DNA of 64,000 nt from Tissierella sp032104385 (GCF_032104385.1 NZ_DAMCHJ010000002.1:1-64000), one strand, 5' to 3'. Positions 24,553 through 34,162 are shown, numbered from the stretch's first letter. The notes: generated by a model from the sequence alone, not told the origin. Numbers and translations: made by a program.

Positions 24553-27129
24553 TTAAATACTTTTGTTATTCTCTGTTATTTTGGATAACTCAAGTTCTAT
24601 CATATCTTCAATAATCGCTGTATGGGTTGCTAATCGTAATATAGGTATACTATATTTTTTAAATATGCCGTCCTTCTTTTTATCTCTTTCTAGCTGTTCT
24701 GGATTATTTAAATGAAATTCAGTACCATCTACTTCAATAGCAAGAACAGGATTAGCATTAAATTTGTTAAATATAATAAAATCCACACTGCTTCTTGATT
24801 GTTTTATGAATTTCTTTTCGATTTCTGTACATATATCCTGATTTAAAAAGATATCTGAAAGCTTAACCTCATAAGCAAATGAGTAACAATTAAAAATTTC
24901 TTTCCTAAGTAATTCTGATATAACTGAATATATAATCTTCTCACTATCAAATCTTATATTCTTTTTAACATTGTTCATTGCCTCCTTTCTTGCCAATAAC
25001 CTTTCAGAATAATCCCTATATAGTAAATCAAATACAGAAATTACTCTTCCCTCTTCAATATTCTTCTCATCATGATATTCTATGTACTTTATTAAATCAC
25101 CGATATCATTTCCATTTTTATAAAATGCATCCGTATTAGTAATTAAAATCAACTGATTTTCTGCACGTGATACAGCTACATTAACCATTTGTGGATCATT
25201 TACAAATGACATCTTACATTTTGATCTTGTTGATTCATCAAGTACTGTCGAAAAAACTATGACCGGCTTTTCTCTTCCTTGATACTTATGAATTGTATCC
25301 TTCTCAATTTCTTCCGAATTTATCACTTTTGAATATTCTATTTGTAATCTATAGGGCGAAAGTAATCCAATATCATTTAAATTCTCAGAATAGAGTTCAA
25401 CCCTGTACTCACTTTCATTTTTAATTAAATAATTTAACTCTTCTAATTCTCTTTGGTTAAAAATTCCTTTCTTTCCTCTAGTGATTTCACGCATATGATT
25501 TCCTGAAGCAGTTTTCACAACATTTACTGCATTACCATTCGAACAATTGCTGTAAACAATTAGATTTCCGTCATAATATTTCATATTACAAAATCTAATT
25601 ATATCAGGATGGCATCTATAGTGTTCTTGAAGCAAAGTTCTTTCTATAGTATCACCATATAAGCAATCAAGAGAATCCATTATATTTTTAGTTTTATAAT
25701 CATATGCCTCATTTTCAAAGCTTATTTCAAATTTTTCCGGTATATGTGGTAATTGCTTTTGATCTCCTACAATAACAATTTTTTTAGCACAGGATAATGG
25801 TAACACTGCTTTAACAAGATCTAATGTGGAAGCTTCATCAATGATAACACAATCAAACATAAAGTCCTTTGATACCGAGTATGTCACTGAATATGCAGTG
25901 CTTAGAATCACTGGATAATCTTTGATAAAAGAATCAAAATTCTTTTTATACGAATTTATTGTATATTTCTCCTTTTTCTTGAATCTTTTACTTAAATAGT
26001 GATTAAATATTTCTTGCGATAATTGACAGTGTTTATCAGCTAGTTTGTCAAATCTTTGAGTTTGCAGTGTTTTTTGACATTCAGCCAACTTGTCTTCTAG
26101 TTCTTTAATCTTTAAATCATAATAAATCTGTTGGAAACGTGTAATGACCTCATAATCCTTTTCTTGAAGATACTTAAACCTATATATACCATACTTTACT
26201 AAAAGTTTAAACTTATTTTTAAGGGTCAACTTTTCATTTTCTGTTATCATAATTTGATGATCGACCAAAAAATTAATTACCTTTTCATAACCCAAAGTAA
26301 TAAAACTAATATGTCTGTTATCCAAATCTTTTATCTCGTGTGCATTATTATAATACTTTTTCTCTAACCTTAATGCGTTCAATTGCTCAATAATTATTCT
26401 CTTTTGCCTATCTTTTTCCATCAATTGTACTAATTGATTGCTAGACTTTATTAACTCACTTTTAAGTTTTTCTAGATTTTCTTCGTCAAGTTCTTTGTCA
26501 TGGAAATCTGATGATTCTTGAACTTGATTTTTAAAAAAATCCTCTTGATTCTTTTTACTCCCTAATAAAGCAAAAACAAAATCATATCCATCTTTTATAA
26601 GTTTATCTTTTACATTATCTACTGCTGCATTATTATTAGATACAATCGCAACATTCTCACCTCTAACCAGAATATTGGCAATAATATTTAGTATGGTTTG
26701 TGTTTTACCTGTTCCAGGAGGGCCTTGAATAATAATTAATTCATTTTTGAAAACTTTTCTTGTTGCATTCAGTTGGCTCTTATTAAATCTAAATGGAAAA
26801 ACTAAAGGATTTTCATCACTAAACGTTTCAAAGGGAGTACCATTTAAGTACTTATGTAATAGTGAATTCTCCTCTATAGTAACATTCTCATAGTATTTAC
26901 TAAGTGCTGAAAAATCATCGACAACCTTGATACTATCGGCAATTTTAGCAAATTCCATAAAAGGTCCAATAGATTTCTTTTTAATAACAACTCTATTTTT
27001 TTCTTTACTAAATGGATAGATGGTATCACTGCCTTTATATCTTATTAAAAATTCATCCTCTCTAACCTCATAATCTGCTATTTCTTTTGTCTTATTAATT
27101 CCATCAATAAAAATTTCTTCTATAACCAT
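24553..27129 (-). CDS. Superfamily 1 (Upf1-like) helicase with DUF2726 nuclease domain
   Basis: This protein has 858 residues. A short N-terminal beta-rich region is followed by an SF1B helicase: Walker A at 136-143 ('GPPGTGKT'), 'AIVSNNNAAVDNV' (motif Ia), 'FDCVIIDEAS' (motif II), 'VGDQKQLP' (motif III), 'QEHYRCHPDII' (motif IV) and 'VNVAVSRAENQLILITN' (motif VI). A helical insertion of about 200 residues lies between motifs Ia and II. The C-terminal 130 residues match DUF2726, a PD-(D/E)XK domain: 'SSVDFIIF' and 'VLAIEVDGTEFH'. A lone helicase-nuclease flanked by junction repeats D and E suggests a defence gene. That role is inferred. The gene is intact. Confidence 0.8.
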   Translation of the reverse strand: MVIEEIFIDGINKTKEIADYEVREDEFLIRYKGSDTIYPFSKEKNRVVIKKKSIGPFMEFAKIADSIKVVDDFSALSKYYENVTIEENSLLHKYLNGTPFETFSDENPLVFPFRFNKSQLNATRKVFKNELIIIQGPPGTGKTQTILNIIANILVRGENVAIVSNNNAAVDNVKDKLIKDGYDFVFALLGSKKNQEDFFKNQVQESSDFHDKELDEENLEKLKSELIKSSNQLVQLMEKDRQKRIIIEQLNALRLEKKYYNNAHEIKDLDNRHISFITLGYEKVINFLVDHQIMITENEKLTLKNKFKLLVKYGIYRFKYLQEKDYEVITRFQQIYYDLKIKELEDKLAECQKTLQTQRFDKLADKHCQLSQEIFNHYLSKRFKKKEKYTINSYKKNFDSFIKDYPVILSTAYSVTYSVSKDFMFDCVIIDEASTLDLVKAVLPLSCAKKIVIVGDQKQLPHIPEKFEISFENEAYDYKTKNIMDSLDCLYGDTIERTLLQEHYRCHPDIIRFCNMKYYDGNLIVYSNCSNGNAVNVVKTASGNHMREITRGKKGIFNQRELEELNYLIKNESEYRVELYSENLNDIGLLSPYRLQIEYSKVINSEEIEKDTIHKYQGREKPVIVFSTVLDESTRSKCKMSFVNDPQMVNVAVSRAENQLILITNTDAFYKNGNDIGDLIKYIEYHDEKNIEEGRVISVFDLLYRDYSERLLARKEAMNNVKKNIRFDSEKIIYSVISELLRKEIFNCYSFAYEVKLSDIFLNQDICTEIEKKFIKQSRSSVDFIIFNKFNANPVLAIEVDGTEFHLNNPEQLERDKKKDGIFKKYSIPILRLATHTAIIEDMIELELSKITENNKSI

Positions 27130-27652
27130 ATTAAATCTCTCTCATTTCTACTATTTATATCTTCACCACAAAATACTTATCTCTATCATATTTCTCTTAA
27201 AAAGAATCGTTATTTAGATAATAATCTAAAACGAATTATCCTTAAGATTTGGCTAACACCTTTAGAATCAATCTTCCGATATTATAAATCTTATTCTTCA
27301 TAACTGTTTCTTTTATTGTTTTATCTACAAAGTAGCACGCAACATTACACATGCTTTAAGGTGACAAAAAAGATGCCCTGAGAAGCTAATATCTCTTTGA
27401 TAACAGAGTGAATCTCCTAATTCATTGCCTTGGTCAAGTTAGACTTTGTTTTTGCTTTACAATCAAGTAAGTTGTGAACAATAAAACTTTCAAAGCTGTG
27501 CAAGTCCCTGAAGGCTTTATTTGTTGCAATTTTATTATATATTTTTATAAATGCTGTTGGTACAATCATGAATCATCAATGTTCTTTTAGAGTAATTGTC
27601 AATTACAAGAACGGATATGATGGCCAACAATTGGCTAGATCCATTCTTCTTA
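27130..27652. other. Intergenic stretch holding repeat E
   Basis: About 520 bp with no gene. Besides the repeat at 27339-27406, a weak hairpin (GCCTTCAGGG ... AGCTTTGAAAG on the minus strand, 27480-27530) ending in TTTTATTG may terminate transcription from the FRG gene. Nothing else stands out. Confidence 0.4.
27339..27406 (-). repeat. Dispersed junction repeat, copy E
   Basis: Short copy: CGCAACATTACACATGCTTT, AAGGTGACAAAAAAGATG, then TCTCTTTGATAACAGAG. The right end is diverged. It lies downstream of the FRG-domain gene pair. Confidence 0.55.
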
Positions 27653-28741
27653 TCAAGAATACTTTTTCCTTATATACCTTGCAATACTATCATAATCACC
27701 ATATATAAATTTTTCATTAATACCCATAAAGTCTAACTCATGCAATACATTTTCCTTATTCTCAATAACGATTACAACATCAGGCCACACCCTCTGTTGG
27801 GAAAGGATATGCGTATTATATGTTCTTTCATCAAAAGAAAGATATGCCTGATAGACAAATAAACCTTGCTGATTTCGTCCTCTTTCAAATGACAATATTG
27901 GCGTATATAAAAAATTGGGAATACAGTTAATCCACCAAACTGTTGCTTCGAAATTCAGGGTTTGTTTTAAGAATGACTGCAGTTTTAATGTGTATTCTAG
28001 TACAACCAATTCTATTGAATCATATCGACGCTTTATTTCAGTAATCAGTTCTCTACTGTCTTTTACATATTCATAGTGTAACTTATTTTTATATTTTCCA
28101 TTGTCATATAAGGGAAAATCAGATTCTTTAAATGTATGCGGCTGCATATCAATAAAGTAATACTGCCAATCATCAGCTAACCGCTTGAAATAATAGTAGA
28201 ATTTTTCAGGATGTTGTTTGTAGAAATCATCAAGTCGCTTATATAAATCCAAAATAATATCATCTTCATTTCGTATAAAAAGATCAAGGAAATTCTTGTC
28301 CTCATTGCGTGAAATCAAGTCTGTAATGTCAATCAATTCATCTTTCAGAAGATATACAAATCCTCTTTCTTGTCCAGAACATTCATCTGAACTACGAGAT
28401 GGTTGACACGCAAAAAATAATGCAACTAAAGGTGACCTTGTAAAATCAATAAGGTTCGTCGGTATTCCGTGATGTTGAGCAAAAGCCAAAAAATTATTGC
28501 GTTCATCAGGCGTAAGCCTATGGAAGATCTCTCGTCTTAACTCATTCTTCATTTTAATAAAGGGATACTCCCTATTTCTAAGCCCAGACGAAATTGTATC
28601 ATTATAATTCGCTGGCTCTCCACGAAATATGTAGCTTTCAAATTCATTATTTGAAAACAAGTTTATATACTCTGCTAAATTCCTAACGACTATCTCTTTT
28701 GGAATTGACAGACCTTTCAACTCTTTTTTTGAGAATCTCAT
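27653..28741 (-). CDS. FRG-domain protein
   Basis: A 362-residue cytosolic protein. Residues about 20-130 form an FRG domain, named for its Phe-Arg-Gly motif, here 'SYIFRGEPANYND'. It continues 'ELRREIFHRLTP' and 'FAQHHGIPTNLIDFTRSPL' with 'ALFFAC', the core of the fold. The rest is unassigned, with 'LADDWQYYFIDMQPHTF' and 'SFERGRNQQGLFVYQAY'. FRG proteins occur widely in mobile elements and defence islands; some are predicted ADP-ribosyl-type enzymes. The start overlaps the stop of the upstream 97-residue gene (ATGA), so the two act as a unit. Confidence 0.75.
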   Translation of the reverse strand: MRFSKKELKGLSIPKEIVVRNLAEYINLFSNNEFESYIFRGEPANYNDTISSGLRNREYPFIKMKNELRREIFHRLTPDERNNFLAFAQHHGIPTNLIDFTRSPLVALFFACQPSRSSDECSGQERGFVYLLKDELIDITDLISRNEDKNFLDLFIRNEDDIILDLYKRLDDFYKQHPEKFYYYFKRLADDWQYYFIDMQPHTFKESDFPLYDNGKYKNKLHYEYVKDSRELITEIKRRYDSIELVVLEYTLKLQSFLKQTLNFEATVWWINCIPNFLYTPILSFERGRNQQGLFVYQAYLSFDERTYNTHILSQQRVWPDVVIVIENKENVLHELDFMGINEKFIYGDYDSIARYIRKKYS

Positions 28742-29031
28742 TTCATATCCCCCATATCATCAGCAAAAGATTCTAACTTGAAGAGACTTTGATTTACTGC
28801 ATCCATCCAATGTTCTTTACCCCTTACTTGCCCTGATGCAGCAATCACATAGGATACAAGTTCAGTAATCACATTCCTCTTATAGGGTTCTATATCCAGA
28901 GTTCTTTGCATAAAATCTAAGCGGTTTATAAAAGACTCAGCTGATTTTTTATTGTTGGCACTTACAGCTTTATCAGTTAACATTTTGATTTCTTCAAATT
29001 CTTTACCTGTAAGGTGTCCTATATTTTTCAT
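28738..29031 (-). CDS. Small helical partner of the FRG protein
   Basis: The product is 97 residues, predicted all-helical ('LTGKEFEEIKMLTDKAVSA', 'AESFINRLDFMQRTLDI', 'QSLFKLESFADDMGDMK'). I do not recognise the family. RBS AAGGAGG lies 6 bases before ATG 29031 and the gene overlaps the FRG gene, so it is co-translated with it. The arrangement, a small upstream helical protein coupled to a larger enzyme-like protein, resembles an antitoxin-toxin or regulator-effector pair. This is inference only. Confidence 0.55.
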   Translation of the reverse strand: MKNIGHLTGKEFEEIKMLTDKAVSANNKKSAESFINRLDFMQRTLDIEPYKRNVITELVSYVIAASGQVRGKEHWMDAVNQSLFKLESFADDMGDMK

Positions 29032-29124
29032 GGTTTCCTCCTTGAATTTATAATCTTAGTTCTTCGGAACTTGAAAATTGTATAATTTATATTCCAAATT
29101 CACAATCATCTTATAAATACTTAC

Positions 29125-29745
29125 TCAACTCTTGCTTTCATCTATTATTGCGTAATGTTTTGCTTTTACAAGCAAGGTTCCTAAATTTAGCGGTAATTTT
29201 TCTAAAATAGTGGACAAGGTAACTTGCCCTAAAGTTTTAGAACCCATTCTATTACTAAATTGTTCTATAGTTAAATTCTGTGCAAAACATCTAAATAATT
29301 TTTCAAAAAAGCTGTTAACAGAAGATATTGTTTTATCCTGTAACATCGCATCCAAATGAAATACAAGTATTTTAGAATAGTTAAGCGTCTTGTTGTGATA
29401 ATCCAATAGTATAAGCTCACTCTCACCTGAATACTTCCACTTGGACTCCTTCTCTAAATCCTCAATAAACTTGACATACATTGAATGGCTAAATGACCAC
29501 ATGGTACCCTCAATAGTTACAATATGTTTTTCATCAGGATATGCATTATGCCAGTAAGCTCCATATCCAGGCAAATAGAAATTGATATTTTTACCAGAGC
29601 GGTGATGATAATATGGAAGGCTGTCAATAATGCTTCTACCAGCATCAGACTTAGGTCGTGCTAATAAAATACCTATAGTATCATTCAATATATCACTTTT
29701 TTCGATATCAGCTAAAATATCTTTATATTTAAGTGCTTGTAACAT
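29125..29745 (-). CDS. Unknown protein, 206 residues
   Basis: I do not recognise this protein. It has no signal peptide or membrane helix. Visible features are 'ILLARPKSDAGRSIIDSLP', 'YHHRSGKNINFYLPGYGAY' (His/Tyr-rich), 'GTMWSFSHSMYVKFIEDL' and a charged middle. The strand 'ESELILLDYHNKTLNYSKI' with 'LVFHLDAMLQD' suggests an alpha/beta fold. It lies 93 bases upstream of the FRG pair in the same direction and may belong to the same unit, since no terminator intervenes. Position among defence genes makes a related role plausible. Confidence 0.5.
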   Translation of the reverse strand: MLQALKYKDILADIEKSDILNDTIGILLARPKSDAGRSIIDSLPYYHHRSGKNINFYLPGYGAYWHNAYPDEKHIVTIEGTMWSFSHSMYVKFIEDLEKESKWKYSGESELILLDYHNKTLNYSKILVFHLDAMLQDKTISSVNSFFEKLFRCFAQNLTIEQFSNRMGSKTLGQVTLSTILEKLPLNLGTLLVKAKHYAIIDESKS

Positions 29746-29911
29746 AATATCACTCCTACAGATTTGAATTTTGTATCTATTACCAATCTAACCAACAAAC
29801 TGTCTCCACATGTGTTGGGACAAAAGTCTGATATTAATATGCAAAAATATAGGGTTTTTAATAAAGGCAGATCCCCTTTACACCCCTATTAAGGTGATTA
29901 ATTAAAATATT

Positions 29912-30754
29912 TCATGCAAAATAATAAAATAAATTATCAAATATTAAGATAACCTTTAAGGAATTAACTTCCGTTCCATATTCTGTATCTGCCCCATGTA
30001 GTATCGCATGCCTACCTATAGGTGATTGCATGCTTTTACCATGCTCAAAACTACAATATAATCTTTCATTAAAGAAGTTCTTGTATGCATATCCAAAACT
30101 GTATGTTTCAGTCTCAGTAACTCTCTTTTCTAAATATCCTCTTATTTTGGTTCCCCCCATATTCCCAATATGATTTTCTGAATCTGCTATGACTCCTTCT
30201 AGTTGAGAGATGAAAATGCAAGTTGATAGAAAATAATCTCCTTTTTTATGTGCATTAATTGCTTGTTTTAATATTGGGATTCGTTTTTTAAGAGTCTTGC
30301 TTTTTTCCCAATTATTTAAGAAATAATCTATCGCTTCTATATTATACTTTTTTGTATAGTAATCATTAATCATTACTTCTAATTCATCTTCTCCACAAGT
30401 AGCAGATGCTTCTACAATCTTTCTCGCTTCTGCAACATTCATTTCAAGATGAGGTGCCCACCCCAAATTGTACATTAAGTTATAGAATCTTTCCATACGC
30501 TCAAGTAATTGTTTTTTAAGTTCATTACTACTTTCTTCAGCTTCTTTCCTAAATCTATCTAGTGTTTCAGTTCTATGTCTTTCTGATTCCTCTTTGATTC
30601 TAGCAAAATATTCTTTTTTCTGTTTTTTTATAGCCCTCGTTTGAAGTTCTCTCCACTCCTCTTCGATTAATCTGTTATCATTATTTCCCTTCTCTATAAG
30701 CTTCATTAAATATTCACAGTTTTGTTTTAATATACTATCATTATAATCTACCAT
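29912..30754 (-). CDS. HEPN-like protein with N-terminal coiled coil
   Basis: A 280-residue protein with RBS GGAGG before ATG 30754. Residues 1-90 are a strongly charged coiled coil ('RIKEESERHRTETLDRFRK'). The C-terminal half is helical and contains 'FISQLEGVIADSENHIG' and near residue 250 'IGRHAILHGADTEYG', where Arg and His are separated by four residues (R-x4-H). That spacing is the catalytic signature of HEPN ribonucleases found in abortive-infection and toxin systems. I infer an RNA-cutting effector. The lack of an obvious antitoxin next to it leaves the role open. Confidence 0.55.
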   Translation of the reverse strand: MVDYNDSILKQNCEYLMKLIEKGNNDNRLIEEEWRELQTRAIKKQKKEYFARIKEESERHRTETLDRFRKEAEESSNELKKQLLERMERFYNLMYNLGWAPHLEMNVAEARKIVEASATCGEDELEVMINDYYTKKYNIEAIDYFLNNWEKSKTLKKRIPILKQAINAHKKGDYFLSTCIFISQLEGVIADSENHIGNMGGTKIRGYLEKRVTETETYSFGYAYKNFFNERLYCSFEHGKSMQSPIGRHAILHGADTEYGTEVNSLKVILIFDNLFYYFA

Positions 30755-31147
30755 ATAAGTAACAAAACCTCCTCAGCAAAAATTAAGTCTTTAATTTATC
30801 CCAAAGTAATACTAATATTTAAGATAATTATATCACATATCCTATATTTTCCACCTTTAAAACAATAAAAAAGTCAGTTAGGATTACAACTGTCTCTAAC
30901 CTTAGTGCTATTGTTATTCAATTATGCACTTAACATCCGTTGGATCTAGAAAACTTACAACTATCCTCTATTTAATAACCTAAATAAACTCCCTAGCTTT
31001 ATACATCCTTAACTCATCCTCATCTGTATTCTTCCACTTTTTTATAAAACTGCTCTCATTTTTACCAAATCATTAAAGCTACTTGCAAATGAACTGCTTA
31101 CTCAGATATTCCTATTACTCACTAGTCTAACACACAGGGGGATTGAG

Positions 31148-31303
31148 ATGGAATCACTAGTCAAATTAATATTTAAGCTATCTACTCCATGTTGTTCCAT
31201 CTGTAAAATGAACCTTTGTAATTTTTATTTTTTTGCAGTAGTAGCTAAATCATACAAAGCCAAATTTCATATAAAAGCTTCCCAAGGATATTCTGCACCA
31301 TAA
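31148..31303 (+). CDS. Small plus-strand ORF with a strong ribosome site
   Basis: Runs against nearly all other genes. ATG 31148 follows AGGGGGATTGAG at good spacing and the frame lasts 51 codons. The product starts 'MESLVKLIFKLSTPCCSICK' (three Cys, plus one at residue 24) and has a hydrophobic 'NFYFFAVVA' middle. I do not recognise it with confidence. Translation is plausible from the ribosome site alone, but the frame is short and it converges on a dead recombinase gene. Confidence 0.3.
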   Translation: MESLVKLIFKLSTPCCSICKMNLCNFYFFAVVAKSYKAKFHIKASQGYSAP

Positions 31304-31315
31304 GTTTTATCACCT

Positions 31316-32583
31316 TTACCTAAAACAAAATTCTGTAAATGGAATACTGATTTTATCCTTATTTTTACTGCATATCTCTAAGTACTCATTAAAAATCGAA
31401 ATATTTTCAATTCTATTTCTAACTATTTCTTCATCATAACTATCATTTCCGCAAACAGTTTCATCCAAAGTCTTCTTAATCCATTCTTCATTCAATGTAG
31501 GAGAATCGGCACATAACTCTTTCCCTTTTTCGATCCTCGTTGCACATCTCCATACCACCTTACCCCTTTCCGTTCGTTTCCGATAAGATGCTCCACAATT
31601 ACCACACATAAGTAAGTTTCCTAAAAGATATTTACCATTATACTTTCTGGTACTTGGTTCTACAGTACCATCTTCTTTATAGATTAATCTTGCCCGTCTA
31701 TTCAATTCTTCCTGAACTCTATCAAATACTTCAGCAGAAATAATGGCTGGATGACTATTCGATACATAGTAGCGACCTCTTTGCCCAACGTTCTTACTTT
31801 TTCTGCCTGTTATGAAATCTTCCGTATAGGTCTTTTGTAACATAGAATCACCCTTATACTTCTCATTTTTGAGTATCTTTTGAATAACTGCTGTAGTCCA
31901 TATTTCTTTTCCTGTAGCTGTTTTAATCTTCTTTTCTTCCAAATACTCTTTAATTTGCTGCAAGGTGCCTCCTTCCAAATATATCTGTTAGATTTTCTTT
32001 ATGATATCAGCCTCTTCTGGTATAATTATCCATTTGTCATTTTCACATCTATATTCCATCGGACTTTTACCAGCAAGGTTATCTCCTCTTTCAAATTTAC
32101 GTTGATATCCCCACTGAATATTTTCACTTAAATTCCGACTTTCTTCCTGTGCTAAAGCTCCATTAAATGCTATATCAATCTCTTTTTTAGTATCAATCGA
32201 ATTTAAGTTCTCATTTTCAAAATAAATATTTATGCCTCTCTCTTTTAATCCTCGTATAATTACTAATATGTCTAATACATTTCGAGATAATCTACTGATG
32301 GACTTAGTAATAATATAATCAATTTCCCCTTTATACGCTTTCTTCAACATTGCATCTAAACCATTACGTTTGTCTTTTCTAAGTCCACTTTCATAGTCAT
32401 AAAACACACCAGCAAAATCCCATTCTGGATTATTTTGAATTAACTTTGTATAATGTCTGATTTGAAGGTGATACTGCCTTGCTGGCTTTCACGCTCTGTA
32501 CTCACTCTACAATATGCCGCTACCTTTAATTTATCGTTACTCTCCAAAGAGTTTTTGGCAGGAATAATCGTAATCTTTTTCAT
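31316..32583 (-). pseudogene. Large serine recombinase, broken by frameshift and nonsense codon
   Basis: From ATG 32583 (RBS AAGGAGG) the resolvase domain opens with 'LKVAAYCRVSTERESQQG', including the catalytic Ser, then shifts frame near 32450 into 'FAGVFYDYESGLRKDKRNG', 'IITKSISRLSRNVLDILVI' and 'ALAQEESRNLSENIQWGYQ'. An in-frame TAA at 31988-31990 interrupts it; the recombinase domain then continues with 'LEEKKIKTATGKEIWTTAV', the zinc ribbon 'LLMCGNCGASYRKRTERGK' and 'WRCATRIEKGKELC'. Two lesions in a gene of about 420 codons make it inactive. It once mobilised an element in this region, perhaps the neighbouring defence genes. Confidence 0.8.
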
Positions 32584-32623
32584 AAATAAATCCTCCTTAT
32601 ATTCTAATCCTTAAATTAATCAA

Positions 32624-32656
32624 CAAAAAGACGTAAAAGCTCAATAGCTCTTACGC
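32624..32656 (-). terminator. Rho-independent terminator
   Basis: On the minus strand GGCGTAAGAGCT, loop ATTG, AGCTTTTACGTC, then TTTTTG. The 11-bp stem has one G-U pair. It lies 18 bases after the zinc-ribbon gene and before the recombinase gene. Confidence 0.75.
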
Positions 32657-32673
32657 CCCTAAAATTTTACCCT

Positions 32674-32847
32674 TTACTCATTTTCAATTATTGATAGTTC
32701 TATATAACTATCTTCTTCTGCTAACCGACGTAAATATTCTTTGTCTCCATCCACACTACACCTGCCACAAGAACAGGTTACAAAATCATATACTGTTTTA
32801 GATTCAATAATATCACCACAGTATTTGCATTGGATACTATTTTTCAA
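32674..32847 (-). CDS. Small zinc-ribbon-like protein (DUF7695 type), start uncertain
   Basis: The frame of 57 residues ending at TAA 32674 reads 'NSIQCKYCGDIIESKTVYD', then 'CSCGRCSVDGDKEYLRRLA'. The C-x-x-C pair followed by C-x-C-G and 'VDGG.EYLRR' are typical of a small DUF7695-like family. The only ATG with a good ribosome site (AAGGAGAT before 32860) is out of frame by one base relative to this reading, at a run of A residues. In frame, the first candidate is TTG 32847. Either a weak TTG start is used or one base has been lost and the gene is dead. Repeat F ends directly before the ribosome site. Confidence 0.5.
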   Translation of the reverse strand: MKNSIQCKYCGDIIESKTVYDFVTCSCGRCSVDGDKEYLRRLAEEDSYIELSIIENE

Positions 32848-32875
32848 TATCTTTTCCCATTTTATCTCCTTATCG

Positions 32876-32960
32876 ATGCAACAGAACTATAACTTCTGTA
32901 TGCCTTGAGAGTACAATAAAGATGTCGTAGGGAGATATTATCCCTTTGGTGGAACGGTAT
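32876..32960 (-). repeat. Dispersed junction repeat, copy F
   Basis: Short copy close to copy C: ATGCAACAG, spacer, TATGCCTTGAGAGTACAATA, AAGATGTCGTAGG, then CCCTTTGGTGGAACGG. It lies between the terminator of the TIR operon and the small zinc-ribbon gene. Confidence 0.65.
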
Positions 32961-33101
32961 ATTTCTAAAATTCTACCCTTCTACCACTTTTAAGGATTTC
33001 TCAATATATTTATTGCTACATCTAGAGAAGAATCTTCTTGATATATTAACACATGATTCTTGTTAATATATTTAATACTCTCCAATCTAAATTGTAAGCA
33101 A

Positions 33102-33131
33102 CAAAACCCTCAAATCATTTATTTGAAGGCT
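33102..33131 (-). terminator. Terminator of the ATP-grasp/TIR operon
   Basis: On the minus strand CCTTCAAAT pairs with ATTTGAGGG (one G-U) around an AAATG loop and is followed by TTTTGTTG. It is about 155 bases downstream of the TIR gene stop. Confidence 0.65.
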
Positions 33132-33286
33132 TTGTTCATTACAATTTAAAGTATTATCTTAGTCTAGGATACATACTACTGCATAACACTCATTGTTTAC
33201 AATATTACTATATACTTTCTAAATGATATGCTGCATAAAATTCTTCGAATACAAGGAGCCGAAAATCTTATTATTAGCATAAATCC

Positions 33287-34162
33287 TCATGCTTCTTCTT
33301 GTTCACTTACAGGTAACAGCGTAACTAATTCTTTTGCAATTTCTTGAGGAGTCATACTTGCTGTAGTCATTGCTAATTTGCTCGCAATAATGGGGCTATA
33401 AGCCATAACATCCTTCTTGGTCAAGTTGTTCCAAACCGGAAGTAATGTTTTACCATTACCGCTTTCTAATTGGAACAAGCCGTCCAACTCAGTTTTTGTC
33501 CAGTATTTTCCTTCTCTTATATAGTCAGGAGACAAAACTACAACACCAAATTTTGATTTTTTTAAGCCGTCATCAATTTTAACTCTCATGGAATCTCCCC
33601 ACTTAATTTGACTTGTATCATACCAGACTTTCACACCTAAGTCACGTAGCTCCTGAACAAATTCGTCTGCAAAAGATTCCTTATCTTCCCATGCATGGGA
33701 AACAAATACTTCATATTCCTCAGGATTATTAGAAGTTATTAGAGTAGGAGACGCCTGAACAATCATCTGTGGTATTGCTTGCCTACTCAACTCATTGATT
33801 CTACCTTCGTAGGACATCTTTATACGCTTCATCTCTTTATCCTGCTTTTTCTGTTCATTTTGCTGTGCCTTTTGAAGTTTCAGGTAAGCATCATTGCGTT
33901 TTTGACGCTTATCCGAAATCTTTTTCCCAAGATTAGCACTTTCAGATGATTTTTTTGAATAGTCCGACTGCCATTCATTAATCTGTCTCATCTTACTTGA
34001 TATCATGGAGGCAGAAGTTCTGGATGTTATACTCTTTTTTGCTAAAGTAATCTTTGATTGTAAATCTGAACATTTCTTATCGATATCTGCTTTCTTTTTT
34101 TCTAATGTTTCTAAATCTTTATCCAGAGAATTTACACTTCTCTGATACTGTTCAATTGACAT
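33287..34162 (-). CDS. Coiled-coil TIR-domain protein
   Basis: A 291-residue protein. Residues 1-128 are a long coiled coil rich in Lys/Glu/Gln ('DKDLETLEKKKADIDKKC'). Residues 149-285 form a TIR domain: 'YEVFVSHAWEDKESFADEF', 'GVKVWYDTSQIKWGDSMR', 'KFGVVVLSPDYI' and 'GKYWTKTELDGLFQLE', where Glu225 is at the position of the catalytic Glu of NAD-cleaving TIRs. Bacterial TIR proteins usually deplete NAD or make a cyclic ADP-ribose signal on infection. The coiled coil may drive oligomer formation. It is the last gene of the operon, 88 bases after the SDPDEF-repeat peptide gene, with RBS GGAGG. Its link with peptide maturation is unusual. Confidence 0.82.
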   Translation of the reverse strand: MSIEQYQRSVNSLDKDLETLEKKKADIDKKCSDLQSKITLAKKSITSRTSASMISSKMRQINEWQSDYSKKSSESANLGKKISDKRQKRNDAYLKLQKAQQNEQKKQDKEMKRIKMSYEGRINELSRQAIPQMIVQASPTLITSNNPEEYEVFVSHAWEDKESFADEFVQELRDLGVKVWYDTSQIKWGDSMRVKIDDGLKKSKFGVVVLSPDYIREGKYWTKTELDGLFQLESGNGKTLLPVWNNLTKKDVMAYSPIIASKLAMTTASMTPQEIAKELVTLLPVSEQEEA

